The notes beneath the pieces are model-generated. The model was given only the letters and a program-made list of their open reading frames with translations, was not told the DNA's origin and made no database searches. A stretch of 64,000 nucleotides of DNA from Streptomyces sp. ICC1 (GTDB taxonomy: Bacteria; Actinomycetota; Actinomycetes; Streptomycetales; Streptomycetaceae): positions 6,224,613 to 6,288,612 of the forward strand of contig NZ_CP030287.1 of assembly GCF_003287935.1 (NCBI RefSeq). Reading direction: 5' to 3'. The position numbers and the translations under genes were made by a program. Shown here piece after piece: positions 25,312 to 33,549 of this stretch; the stretch's first letter is position 1, and every line of letters begins with the position of its first letter.

Positions 25312-26769
25312 ATGTCATCCAGCCGCCGCCCGGTCGCCATCGCGGCCGCCATCGCCACCGCCGCCGCGATAGGCGCCACCGCGTTCGTCCTGCCCGCCAC
25401 CGCGGCGGGCCGTACGTCCGTGGCCCCCGCGGCGGGCCCGACCGCGCCGATCCCGGTCATCGGCGGCACCCTCGACTGGGGCGTCCTGGAGGCCTACCGC
25501 ACCTACGTCACCACCACCGCCAAGGGTGAGATCACCGTCGCCGACGGCGCCACGAAGACCGACAAGGGCTTCCAGTTCGGCGAGGCCACCGGCCAGTACG
25601 ACCCGGCCAACGGCCACGTCGTGACCGCCGCCTTCAAGGGCAGCGTCACCTTCAAGTCCGCCGCGCACCACTTCGAGGTGAAGCTGGCGAACCCGCGCAT
25701 CGACACGGGCAAGAAGAAGCTCGTCGTCGACGTCACCCGCGACGGCACGCTCACCGCGGACGTCCCCTTCGCCGACGTGGCCTTCGGCCAGGGCCCGATG
25801 ACCAACCTGGTCACCACCCTGACCGCGCAGGCCGGCACGCTGCTCGGCTCCGACACCTACGCGGGCAAGGCCGGTGACCCGCTGACGGCCGTGCTGAAGT
25901 TCCCGGCGCCGCCGACGAGCCCGTCGCCGTCCGTCTCCGCTTCCGCCTCCGCCTCCGTGTCGGCGTCCGCGTCCGCGTCGGCTTCGGCGTCCGCCTCGGC
26001 CTCCCCGTCGAAGTCGGCCTCCCCCTCGGCCTCCGTGAGCTCCCCGGCCACCGACGGCCCGCAGCAGATCCTCAGCGGCAAGCTGGCCTGGGGCATCAAG
26101 GAGTCCTTCCGCAAGTACGTCCAGGGCGCGGGCGGCACCGTCACCCCGGCCGACGGCGCGGTCGCCAACGGCGACAGCTTCGCCTTCGGCGCCGGCAAGG
26201 GCACCCTGGACACCAAGACGCAGAAGCTGAACGCCTCCTTCGCGGGCAACCTGCGCTTCCAGTACGCGGCCCACGGCATCGACATGACCTTCGGCAACGT
26301 CCGCATCGACACCGAGGGCGCCAAGGGCACCCTGGTCCTGGACGTGAAGACCGCCACGGCCACCAAGACCAACGTCCCCTTCGCCACGCTCGACCTGTCG
26401 AAGGCCGAGTACAAGACCAAGGACGGCCTGCTCGCCCTGAACGCCGTCCGCACGGCGCTCACCGCCGAAGGCGCCGCGGCCTTCGCCAACGACACCACCG
26501 GCTCCATGTACAAGGCCGGCGACCGGGTGGACGACGTCAACCTCACCGTCTCAGTGGACAAGGACGCGGTCCTGCCGACCAGCACCCCCACCACCGGCAC
26601 GACGGCCGCGGCCACCACGGGCGGCACGGGCGGCAGCGTCGGCGGCAACCTCGCCTCCACCGGCGCCGAGATCCCGGCCGGCGCCCTGCTCGGCGCCTCC
26701 GGCGCCATCGTCGCCGCCGGTGCGGGCGCGGTGTTCATCGCGCGCAGGCGGTGTACGGCCCAGAACTGA
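25312..26769 (+). CDS. Sortase-type HtaA haem-binding protein with Ser/Ala stalk
   Basis: 485 residues. Signal peptide (~1-32), HtaA domain 1 (~45-200, opening LDWGVLEAYRTYV), a Ser/Ala/Pro low-complexity stalk (~203-245), HtaA domain 2 (~255-415, opening LAWGIKESFRKYV), then a sorting signal: LASTG at 447-451, a hydrophobic helix and RRR. LAXTG is the class E sortase motif of Streptomyces, so this protein is probably wall-linked, in contrast to its membrane-anchored upstream partner. The start has CAGGAG nine nt upstream. Together they would form an outer and an inner step of a haem relay. Confidence 0.92.
   Translation: MSSSRRPVAIAAAIATAAAIGATAFVLPATAAGRTSVAPAAGPTAPIPVIGGTLDWGVLEAYRTYVTTTAKGEITVADGATKTDKGFQFGEATGQYDPANGHVVTAAFKGSVTFKSAAHHFEVKLANPRIDTGKKKLVVDVTRDGTLTADVPFADVAFGQGPMTNLVTTLTAQAGTLLGSDTYAGKAGDPLTAVLKFPAPPTSPSPSVSASASASVSASASASASASASASPSKSASPSASVSSPATDGPQQILSGKLAWGIKESFRKYVQGAGGTVTPADGAVANGDSFAFGAGKGTLDTKTQKLNASFAGNLRFQYAAHGIDMTFGNVRIDTEGAKGTLVLDVKTATATKTNVPFATLDLSKAEYKTKDGLLALNAVRTALTAEGAAAFANDTTGSMYKAGDRVDDVNLTVSVDKDAVLPTSTPTTGTTAAATTGGTGGSVGGNLASTGAEIPAGALLGASGAIVAAGAGAVFIARRRCTAQN
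25918..26043 (+). repeat. Ser/Ala-coding low-complexity repeat in the HtaA stalk
   Basis: Tandem TCC/GCC/TCG/GCG codons encode alternating Ser and Ala with interspersed Pro and Lys. The codons vary while the amino acids do not, which suggests selection on a flexible wall-spanning linker rather than recent slippage. Confidence 0.8.
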
Positions 26770-26788
26770 GCCGTGCTTCAATGCCCGC

Positions 26789-27448
26789 GTGAACGATCTC
26801 GACGTCCTGAAGGTCTTCTGCGCGGGTGACGGCGGCCACGGCAACCTGCTCGGCGTCGTGCGCGACGGCCGCACCTGCCCCGACGACGCGTCCCGGCAGG
26901 CGCTGGCCGCCGAACTCGGCTACAGCGAGACGGTGTTCGTCGACGACCCCGAACGCGGGGTCGTCGACATCCGCACCCCCGGCACCCGGATGTCCTTCGC
27001 CGGGCACCCGCTGGTCGGAGTCGCGTGGCTGCTCGACATCGAGGAGCTCCAGCCCCCGGCGGGCACCGTATGGGCGCGCGACGACGGTGAGTTCACCTGG
27101 ATCACCGCCCGCCCCGAGTGGGTCGAGGGCAAGCGCACGGAGCAGTACGCCAGCGCCGCCGAGGTCGAGGCGCTGCCCGCCCCGCCGCCGGGCGAGGGCT
27201 GGCTGTACGCCTGGGCGTGGGAGGACGAGGCCGCGGGCCGGATCCGGGCCCGCGGTTTTCCGCGTCGGCCCGACGGGGCGATCGCCGAGGACGAGGCCAC
27301 CGGCTCGGCGGCGATCCTGCTGACGGCCGAGCTGAACCGGGCCCTGAACATCACCCAGGGCGCGGGATCCCAGATCCTCACCGCCCCGTGCCCGGACGGC
27401 GCGGTGGAGATCGGCGGCCGAGTCCGCTTCGACCCGGGCACCGGCTGA
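26789..27448 (+). CDS. PhzF-family isomerase-like protein
   Basis: 219 residues from a GTG 19 nt after the HtaA stop. It has the PhzF/DapF fold signatures: Glu of SETVFV (the PhzF catalytic-type Glu), SFAGHPLVG in the first half and DEATGSAAILL in the second. It is shorter than most PhzF-like proteins (~260-300), with a compact middle. The known member isomerises a dihydroxyanthranilate in phenazine synthesis; most relatives have no known substrate. Its tight placement in a haem-acquisition operon is unusual and hints at a role in processing a haem-derived or chelating metabolite, which is speculative. Confidence 0.8.
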   Translation: MNDLDVLKVFCAGDGGHGNLLGVVRDGRTCPDDASRQALAAELGYSETVFVDDPERGVVDIRTPGTRMSFAGHPLVGVAWLLDIEELQPPAGTVWARDDGEFTWITARPEWVEGKRTEQYASAAEVEALPAPPPGEGWLYAWAWEDEAAGRIRARGFPRRPDGAIAEDEATGSAAILLTAELNRALNITQGAGSQILTAPCPDGAVEIGGRVRFDPGTG

Positions 27449-27600
27449 CGGAACCTCACGCGGGCACGCCGGGCGCGCGGGGCACACCGAACGCGCCGGG
27501 CACACCTGGCGCGCCGACGGGCACGGCGCACGGCCGCGGGACGGCGCCGGTCGGCCGGTCGGCCCGTAGCGCGGCGCCGGCGACCGGGGCCGCACAGCCC

Positions 27601-27633
27601 GGAAGGGGCGGGCCCGCAGGGCCCGCCCCTTCC
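27601..27633. terminator. Perfect 15-bp hairpin terminator
   Basis: GGAAGGGGCGGGCCC and its exact complement flank a GCA loop between the convergent PhzF-like and haem oxygenase genes. The preceding ~100 nt hold imperfect repeats of GGCACACC/GGCGCGCC type. Confidence 0.9.
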
Positions 27634-27654
27634 CCGTTCAGCCCTCCGCAGGAG

Positions 27655-28302
27655 CTACGCACTCATGGGGAACTGCTCGCCCAGCTCCCGGAACACCGCG
27701 CCGTTGAAGTCGAAGGCGCGCTTGCACTCGTCGATGATGCGCTGCTTCTCCAGGTCGTCCGCGGCGATCGCGTCGAGCAGCTCGCGGTAGGTCCGCTTGA
27801 AGGCGGCCGGGTTGGAGATGTCCGCGAAGACGTAGAAGCGGACGCCGTCGCCCTTGCGCTCGAAGCCCCAGGTCCGCTCCGCCTTGTCGCGGATGATCTG
27901 GCCGCCGGAGAGGTCGCCCAGGTAGCGGGTGTAGTGGTGGGCGACGTAACCGCCGGGCCAGGACGCGGCGCACTCGGCCACGCGCGCGGCGTACGCCTCG
28001 GTGGCCGGCAGCGCCACCAGCGTCTCGCGCCACTCGGGACCCCGCAGGTGGGCGAGGTCGCGCTCGATCTCGGCCAGGCGCATCAGCTCGGGCTGAATGA
28101 ACGGCCCGGCCACCGCGTCGTCCTTGAGGGCCTCGGCAGCGTCCTCCAGAGCCCGGTACACGAACCACAGCTGCTCGGTGTAGCGGGTGTAGGCGTCCAC
28201 CCCGAGACGGCCGCCGAGCAGGTCGCTCATGAAGGTCGAGGTCTCGGCCTCGGTGTGCTGCTCGTGAGAGGCGACACGGATGACGGTCGAGAAGGCGTCC
28301 AA
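27655..28302 (-). CDS. hmuO: Haem oxygenase (HmuO-like)
   Basis: 215 residues. It opens haem to biliverdin, CO and Fe2+ in the cytoplasm. The proximal haem-ligand His is in ASHEQHTEAETS (His16), and the distal-helix Gly motif is intact in YLGDLSGGQIIRDKA. The TTG start is chosen because GGAGGT stands five nt upstream and the homologous sequence begins there; the frame extends further upstream without likeness to the family. An iron box 73 nt upstream places it under the same control as haem uptake, completing an uptake-and-degradation regulon. Confidence 0.93.
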   Translation of the reverse strand: MDAFSTVIRVASHEQHTEAETSTFMSDLLGGRLGVDAYTRYTEQLWFVYRALEDAAEALKDDAVAGPFIQPELMRLAEIERDLAHLRGPEWRETLVALPATEAYAARVAECAASWPGGYVAHHYTRYLGDLSGGQIIRDKAERTWGFERKGDGVRFYVFADISNPAAFKRTYRELLDAIAADDLEKQRIIDECKRAFDFNGAVFRELGEQFPMSA

Positions 28303-28374
28303 GGCGGACCTCCGAGGAATCGGAAGAAACGGGGAAAAGGCGTGGCGGCCGTGCCGCCACACCCGATCTTCCTA

Positions 28375-28390
28375 CTTAGGCAAACCTAAG
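28375..28390. promoter_or_regulatory. Iron box upstream of haem oxygenase
   Basis: CTTAGGCAAACCTAAG: perfect 6-bp arms of the DtxR/DmdR palindrome, CTTAGG and CCTAAG, around CAAA, in the only A/T-rich part of this promoter region. Confidence 0.85.
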
Positions 28391-28485
28391 TCAATGTGTT
28401 CCCGACGCCTTGTCGGTAAAAGTTTCAAGAACCGCTCACGCGGGGGCCGGAGCCGGCTCGGGGCCGGCTCGGGGCCGGCTCGGGG

Positions 28486-29343
28486 TCAGGGCAGCGTCAG
28501 GATCTCCGCCCCGGTGTCCGTGACCACCAGCGTGTGCTCGAACTGCGCGGTGCGCTTGCGGTCCTTCGTGACGACCGTCCAGCCGTCCTCCCACATGTCG
28601 TACTCGTGGGTGCCCAGGGTCAGCATCGGCTCGATGGTGAAGGTCATCCCGGGCTCGATGACGGTGGTGGCGTGCGGGCTGTCGTAGTGCGGGATGATCA
28701 GGCCGGAGTGGAAGGACGAGTTGATCCCGTGCCCGGTGAAGTCCCGGACCACGCCGTAGCCGAAGCGCTTCGCGTACGACTCGATGACCCGGCCGATGAT
28801 GTTGATCTGGCGGCCCGGCCTGACGGCCTTGACGGCCCGGTTCAAGGACTCGCGGGTGCGCTCCACGAGCAGCCGCGACTCCTCGTCCACGTCCCCGCAC
28901 AGGTACGTGGCGTTGTTGTCTCCGTGCACCCCGCCGATGTACGCGGTCACGTCGAGGTTGACGATGTCGCCGTCCTTGAGGACGGTCGAGTCGGGGATCC
29001 CGTGGCAGATGACCTCGTTGAGCGAGGAGCACAGGGACTTGGGGAAGCCGCGGTAGCCCAGCGTCGAGGGATAGGCGCCGTGGTCGCACATGTACTCGTG
29101 GGCGACCCGGTCCAGCTCGTCGGTGGTCACCCCCGGCGCGATCAGCTTGGCGGCTTCTTCCATCGCCTGGGCGGCGATCCGGCCGGCGATGCGCATGGCC
29201 TCGATCGTCTCGGCCGTCTGCACCTCCGGTCCGGTGTACGGAGTGGGCGCGGGCTTGCCCACGTACTCGGGCCGGCGGATGTTTCCGGGAACGGAACGGA
29301 CGGGAGTGAGCTCGCCTGGTACGAGCAGCGACTGGCCAGACAT
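28486..29343 (-). CDS. map: Methionine aminopeptidase, type I
   Basis: 285 residues. It removes the initiator Met from new proteins. All five metal ligands of the pita-bread fold are visible: Asp in [11 protein letters not shown], Asp in HGDNNATYL, His in [12 protein letters not shown], Glu in [10 protein letters not shown] and Glu in [10 protein letters not shown]. The ~40-residue N-terminal extension ([13 protein letters not shown]) is the actinobacterial form that contains an SH3-binding-like region. No good SD is seen. Downstream, GGCTCGGGGCC is repeated three times (28455-28485). Confidence 0.96.
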   Translation of the reverse strand: MSGQSLLVPGELTPVRSVPGNIRRPEYVGKPAPTPYTGPEVQTAETIEAMRIAGRIAAQAMEEAAKLIAPGVTTDELDRVAHEYMCDHGAYPSTLGYRGFPKSLCSSLNEVICHGIPDSTVLKDGDIVNLDVTAYIGGVHGDNNATYLCGDVDEESRLLVERTRESLNRAVKAVRPGRQINIIGRVIESYAKRFGYGVVRDFTGHGINSSFHSGLIIPHYDSPHATTVIEPGMTFTIEPMLTLGTHEYDMWEDGWTVVTKDRKRTAQFEHTLVVTDTGAEILTLP

Positions 29344-29402
29344 ACGAGCGAGTGTATCGACCGGGTATGGGGCAGCATGGCGACAGAGAGAGGAGCCTGA
29401 CG

Positions 29403-29642
29403 ATGGCCCTGTTCAAGAAGCGCCAGGTGGGTAAAGCGGGCGAGTGGTACTACTGCCTGGTCCACAAGAAGGTCGAGGAAGGCCCCGAGTGCCCGGCGAA
29501 GGACCGCTTCGGCCCTTACGCGACGCCGGAGGAGGCGACCCACGCCATGGAGACGGCGCAGGAGCGCAACCTCGAATGGCAGAACGACCCGAAGTGGAAC
29601 GACAAGACGCGCGAGGAAGAGGAAGGCGAAGCCACTCCCTGA
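29403..29642 (+). CDS. Small Cys/His protein, conserved-looking, unknown function
   Basis: 79 residues. The ATG with GAGAGGAG upstream is chosen over an earlier in-frame start that lies in the map promoter. The N-terminal half resembles a single zinc-finger-like module ([20 protein letters not shown]), with a later [14 protein letters not shown] helix; the C-terminal third is a very acidic/basic tail ([11 protein letters not shown]). Probably a small cytoplasmic protein, possibly nucleic-acid or ribosome associated. It is divergent from map with ~60 nt between them. Confidence 0.8.
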   Translation: MALFKKRQVGKAGEWYYCLVHKKVEEGPECPAKDRFGPYATPEEATHAMETAQERNLEWQNDPKWNDKTREEEEGEATP

Positions 29643-29679
29643 AGCCCCCGCGGCCCGTACGATCCTTCGGCCCCGGGGG

Positions 29680-30312
29680 CTACCAGCGGCTGGGCGGCGG
29701 TGCGGTCAGCTGGTCGGCCAGCCGCGCCAGCCGGTCCCGGAAGCGCCGCGGCCCGCGCTGCACCGGCAGGCTGTTCTCCCCGGCCGCCGCGCTGACCAGG
29801 TGCTGCACCGTGTCCAGGTCCATCCCCCAGCTACCGCTGGGAGGTGCCCCCTGGGCGGCACCGGCCGGCACGGACAGCACGTCGTGCGCGAGCGTCCCCA
29901 GGTCCGGGTCCCCGCCGTCCAGGGACAGTACGGTCGCCCCCGCGCGCCGGGCGTCGTGGACGCGCTCCAGCAGCCCCGCGTCGGGCCGCTCCGGAGCCAC
30001 CACCAGCAGGGTGTGACCGCGCCGGGCCGCCTCCAGCCGGCTCAGGCCGACCGACAGGTGGGGGGCGTCGCCCGGCAGCACGTGGTGGCGTACGAGCGTG
30101 GGCGCCAGCTCCGGCAGTCCCGACCAGGCGGCCTCGTCGACCAGGTGCGCGGCCAGGTGCCAGGGCTCGTACCCCTCGGTCCCGACCAGCAGCAGGTTCC
30201 CGCCGGCCGGCACCACGGAGCGCCGCAGCGTCCCGGCGAACCGGCGTGCGGCACCGGGCCACTCGGTACCGGCGAGCACCTCGCGCAGCAGCGCGACTCT
30301 CACGGCGTCCAT
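29680..30312 (-). CDS. Unknown protein with a Rossmann/SIS-like pattern
   Basis: 210 residues from the ATG with CAGGATG upstream. Repeated strand-turn-helix units (NLLLVGTEGYEPWHLAAHLV, TLLVVAPERPDAGLLERV, GATVLSLDGG) suggest an alpha/beta sandwich similar to sugar-isomerase (SIS) domains. No catalytic motif is evident, and the end (RFRDRLARLADQL) is a basic amphipathic helix. It is divergent from the F420 reductase across ~157 nt. Identification is structural impression only. Confidence 0.6.
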   Translation of the reverse strand: MDAVRVALLREVLAGTEWPGAARRFAGTLRRSVVPAGGNLLLVGTEGYEPWHLAAHLVDEAAWSGLPELAPTLVRHHVLPGDAPHLSVGLSRLEAARRGHTLLVVAPERPDAGLLERVHDARRAGATVLSLDGGDPDLGTLAHDVLSVPAGAAQGAPPSGSWGMDLDTVQHLVSAAAGENSLPVQRGPRRFRDRLARLADQLTAPPPSRW

Positions 30313-30469
30313 ACCGGCATCCTGCCGCATGGAAGGGACATACGGGAGCCGTTCCCCCCATCCACCCCACAAGCACCCCGCAAGCACCCGCGCTCCGGGC
30401 CTCCGATGCCGTCGATCTCACGCGGTCCGCGCATTCGACTCTGACGATCTCGGAGTTACCCTCGGCCCC

Positions 30470-31198
30470 ATGACCTCCACAGACAGTACGCAGCAGCCCT
30501 CGGCTCCGGCCCCCGCGAAGGCCCCCGCCAAGGACCCCTGGGACCTCCCCGACGTCTCCGGCCTCGTCGTCGGCGTCCTCGGCGGCACCGGCGACCAGGG
30601 TCGGGGCCTCGCCTACCGGCTCGCCCGGGCCGGCCAGAAGGTGATCATCGGCTCCCGCGCCGCCGACCGCGCGCGGACCGCGGCCGAGGAACTGGGCCTC
30701 GGGGTGGAGGGCGCGGACAACGCCGAGTGCGCCCGCCGCAGCGACATCGTGATCATCGCGGTGCCGTGGGAGGGCCACGCCAAGACCCTGGAATCGCTGC
30801 GCGAGGACCTCGCGGGCAAGCTCGTGGTCGACTGCGTCAACCCGCTCGGCTTCGACAAGCAGGGCGCCTACGCCCTCCAGGTCGAAGAGGGCAGCGCGGC
30901 CCAGCAGGCCGCCGCCCTCCTCCCGGACTCCCGCGTCACGGCCGCCTTCCACCACCTCTCGGCCGTCCTGCTCCAGGACGAGTCGATCGAGGAGATCGAC
31001 ACCGACGTGATGGTCCTCGGCGAAGCCCGCGCGGACACGGACGTGGTCCAGGCCCTGGCCGCCCGCATCCCGGGCATGCGCGGCGTCTTCGCCGGCCGCC
31101 TGCGCAACGCCCACCAGGTCGAATCCCTGGTGGCCAACCTCATCTCCACGAACCGCCGCTACAAGGCCCACGCGGGCCTCCGAGTAACGGACCTCTGA
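30470..31198 (+). CDS. npdG: F420:NADPH oxidoreductase
   Basis: 242 residues. It moves hydride between NADPH and the deazaflavin F420, supplying F420H2 for secondary metabolism and detoxification. After a Thr/Pro/Ala head (~28 residues), the NADPH site is GVLGGTGDQGRGLAYRL; the SRAAD after GSR is the phosphate-binding turn, and AVPWEGH and DCVNPLGF frame the cofactor pocket. The core fits the ~210-220-residue family. No SD precedes the ATG. The stop is 11 nt from the end of the IS607 tnpB. Confidence 0.92.
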   Translation: MTSTDSTQQPSAPAPAKAPAKDPWDLPDVSGLVVGVLGGTGDQGRGLAYRLARAGQKVIIGSRAADRARTAAEELGLGVEGADNAECARRSDIVIIAVPWEGHAKTLESLREDLAGKLVVDCVNPLGFDKQGAYALQVEEGSAAQQAAALLPDSRVTAAFHHLSAVLLQDESIEEIDTDVMVLGEARADTDVVQALAARIPGMRGVFAGRLRNAHQVESLVANLISTNRRYKAHAGLRVTDL

Positions 31199-31208
31199 CC
31201 CACCGTTC

Positions 31209-32855
31209 CTACTCAGTGAGCAGGAGTGAGTCTTGGACCCATTCCTGGTCGCTGCGCGCATCCCGAACGGTTTTGGGTGCGCTGGTCTCCCGCGTTCGCT
31301 GTGTCCCCGTCCGGGTTCGCGCATCGTGTGCACGTTCCGTGACGGGTGGGCGGGCTTCCTCGCGCCCCTGGTCACCTGGTCCGGCCTGGACGGTCCGATG
31401 CCCACGACGATCGCTCTGGTCGTCGTGGGGCGGTGCCGTCCGTCGCCGGATCGGGTGCCCGAGGGCGCGTCGCCCGATCGCGATGCCAGCGGCATCGTGA
31501 CGGGACATCTTTCGGCGCGGCGTGGTCAGCGGCTTGCGCCAGTGCTGGTCGCCCCACATGGAGGTGTAGGCGGGGTCCACGGCCACGATGGACATGTCCA
31601 TCTCGGCTGCCATCGAGATCAGCCGGGCTTTGAGTTTGCCGGTGGGGATCCCGGAGATGAGCTGCCGGAACCGCTTCTTGCGTCCGTGCTTCTCTCGGGT
31701 CTTCTCGGCGGTGAAGTCCAGGTCTTCGATCGCGATAGCGGCCACGCCGCATGCCTTGGCCCAGTGCAGGACTTGGGTGACGGCGTGGCGGATCTGCGCG
31801 TCACGATGATCAGCGGTGCCGGACAGGTCGTAGAAGAACCGCTTGGGGTCGCCGACCGGGTTGCCGTGCCGGTCGAGCTGGTAGGCAGCGAAGTGGTCGG
31901 CGTTCGTGTCCACGCCGACCATGCCGTTTGCCCGTGCGGTCTCCAGCGGGACGCTCCGCACGATGGGGCGCTGCCACGATGCGGTCAAGTACCAGCGCCC
32001 ACGGGTCACGTCCAGGTGGATGCGGTAGGCGACAGCCCGGTTCGCCTCGATGCGGTCGGTCCACTTCTGGCCCCGGTGCGCGAACGCGATCCGGGAGGCG
32101 AGGACGTACCGGCCGTGCTTGGCGTTGGCCAGATCCTTGAGCGGGGCCGGGAGCTTGATGCTGACCTCACCGTCCGGGGTGACGCGGATCGTCTCGTTCC
32201 CGAAACGCTTCCCCGACTCCCCGTCAGCTGCGATAAACCAGCGCTCGGACTCCCACCGTTCCCGCCACTGGGCCTCGGTGATCTGCGCGACGGCCAGGTT
32301 GTGCCGGGTGTTCAGCAGGCGCCGGCCGCCGCGCACCACGCGCACGGTCCCGGCTTCACGCTTGGCACGGGCGACATCGAGGCGGTGCTCCAGTACATAC
32401 AGACGCCGAGTCTTGTGGAACCACTCGCCCTTCGAGCGGTAGCCGCCCGCCGCCTTCTTGGTGCCCTTCTCCCCGATCGGGAGGGACAGCCGGTGCATCA
32501 GCGCCCGGACACCGGCCTCAAGCCCCTGGATGCGCGCGAGCTGGCAGCGGCGCGACAACGCCCACTGATCATGGGTGGCCTTCGTGATCGACCCGGCCCA
32601 CCGCGATGACGAGGAAGCGGTAAGGCCCTGCTTGCGGGCCGCCCACGTGTCGGTGGAGTGGTCGTTGCCGTCTGCGCAGCGGGCCGCCAGATCACGGGAC
32701 GCGAGGCGTCCAAGGTGTTCGCCGACCAGGCGCAACGCCTTCTCGTCCTCTGGTGTGAGGTGCTTGAGCCGGTCGCGTATCGCGACACCGCACGGTCCGA
32801 GGGCGACGAACGGCGGGGCGATGGTGCGGAGCTGCTTCTTCTCCGGCTCACTCAT
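31209..32855 (-). CDS. tnpB: TnpB, RuvC-type RNA-guided nuclease homologue
   Basis: 548 residues, starting at an ATG overlapping the recombinase stop by 8 nt. RuvC acids are present: Asp316 in GVDTNADHF, Glu377 in AIEDLDF, Asp454 in SRHDAAGIAIGRR. TnpB proteins cut DNA guided by an RNA from the element's end. Between Glu377 and Asp454, where canonical TnpB has a Cys4 zinc ribbon, the sequence reads AYTSMWGDQHWRKPLTTPRR with no Cys. The basic ~95-residue tail is also long. A guide RNA, if made, would overlap the 3' end of this gene and the npdG side. Confidence 0.88.
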   Translation of the reverse strand: MSEPEKKQLRTIAPPFVALGPCGVAIRDRLKHLTPEDEKALRLVGEHLGRLASRDLAARCADGNDHSTDTWAARKQGLTASSSSRWAGSITKATHDQWALSRRCQLARIQGLEAGVRALMHRLSLPIGEKGTKKAAGGYRSKGEWFHKTRRLYVLEHRLDVARAKREAGTVRVVRGGRRLLNTRHNLAVAQITEAQWRERWESERWFIAADGESGKRFGNETIRVTPDGEVSIKLPAPLKDLANAKHGRYVLASRIAFAHRGQKWTDRIEANRAVAYRIHLDVTRGRWYLTASWQRPIVRSVPLETARANGMVGVDTNADHFAAYQLDRHGNPVGDPKRFFYDLSGTADHRDAQIRHAVTQVLHWAKACGVAAIAIEDLDFTAEKTREKHGRKKRFRQLISGIPTGKLKARLISMAAEMDMSIVAVDPAYTSMWGDQHWRKPLTTPRRKMSRHDAAGIAIGRRALGHPIRRRTAPPHDDQSDRRGHRTVQAGPGDQGREEARPPVTERAHDARTRTGTQRTRETSAPKTVRDARSDQEWVQDSLLLTE

Positions 32856-33429
32856 CGGCGGCAGCCGCTTCCAGCGCCTTGCGGGCACGGTTCTTCGCGG
32901 AGCGTCGTCCGTACAGGCGGGCGCAGAACGAGGTCAGCACCTCGATCATGTCGCGCACCAGGTCGTCTTCTACCTCGCCGTCATCGAGGACGACCAGACG
33001 CCGGCCCGACGCGGACAAGGCGGCTTCGATCAGCTCGACGTTCATACGGCCGAGCCGGTCCTTGTGCTCGACCACCACCGTGGTGACCTTCGGATCGGCC
33101 AACAACCTCCGGGCCTTCGTCCGGGCCCCGTTCATACCCGAAGCGACCTCAGACTCGATACGGGCCACCTGCTGACCGTGCTTCACAGCCCAGCCGGCCA
33201 GACGGGCGACCTGGCGTTCCAGATCCGCCTTCTGGTCATGCGAGGAGACACGGGCGTACAGCCCGACACCACCCACAGCTACGGGCGGTGACGAGTTTGC
33301 CTCGATGTTCACCAGGATCGTGCGCGGCCCGACCCGCTCGGCAGGGACCGGCAACGTGCCCTCACGGAACCAGCGATACGCGGTATGCGGATGCACACCG
33401 TTCGCTATCGCCCACTCCTTGAGGTTCAC
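32848..33429 (-). CDS. tnpA: IS607-family serine recombinase (TnpA)
   Basis: 193 residues from a GTG, chosen because the MerR-like helix-turn-helix begins there (NLKEWAIANGVHPHTAYRWF). The small-serine catalytic domain follows with the nucleophile region YARVSSHDQ (Ser62/63), and the later EHKDRLGRMN arginines. It moves the element as a covalent serine-DNA intermediate. The N-terminal placement of the DNA-binding domain is diagnostic of IS607. tnpB overlaps its 3' end, so they are co-translated. Confidence 0.92.
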   Translation of the reverse strand: MNLKEWAIANGVHPHTAYRWFREGTLPVPAERVGPRTILVNIEANSSPPVAVGGVGLYARVSSHDQKADLERQVARLAGWAVKHGQQVARIESEVASGMNGARTKARRLLADPKVTTVVVEHKDRLGRMNVELIEAALSASGRRLVVLDDGEVEDDLVRDMIEVLTSFCARLYGRRSAKNRARKALEAAAADE

Positions 33430-33501
33430 ACACGGAGCGTAACACCCACTCAAAGGCATTAATAGGCACTAGAGTTCACTCAACCAACAACAGTCCAACC
33501 C

Positions 33502-33530
33502 CCGCCCGGCCCCTTCCCGGGGCCGGGCGG
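33502..33530 (-). terminator. Hairpin after the TerD-nuclease gene
   Basis: A perfect 12-bp GC stem (33502-33513 with 33519-33530) around TTCCC lies 20 nt past the stop of the TerD fusion gene and between it and the IS607 element. Confidence 0.8.
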
Positions 33531-33549
33531 ACGGCGTACGCGCCCCCGC

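Larger units (their letters stand above)
31199..33480 (-). mobile_element. IS607-type element (tnpA serine recombinase + tnpB)
   Basis: Two overlapping genes, a MerR-HTH serine recombinase and a TnpB, define an IS607-family transposon. Exact ends are not determined: the family makes no target duplication and lacks terminal inverted repeats. The limits given are the gap after npdG and the A/T-rich ATTAATA area upstream of tnpA. Both genes look intact. Codon usage is slightly less GC-biased than in neighbours. Confidence 0.8.

Noticed and set aside
25918..26043. CRISPR-like or minisatellite array
   Set aside because: There are no spacers; it is an in-frame Ser/Ala coding stretch within an HtaA protein.
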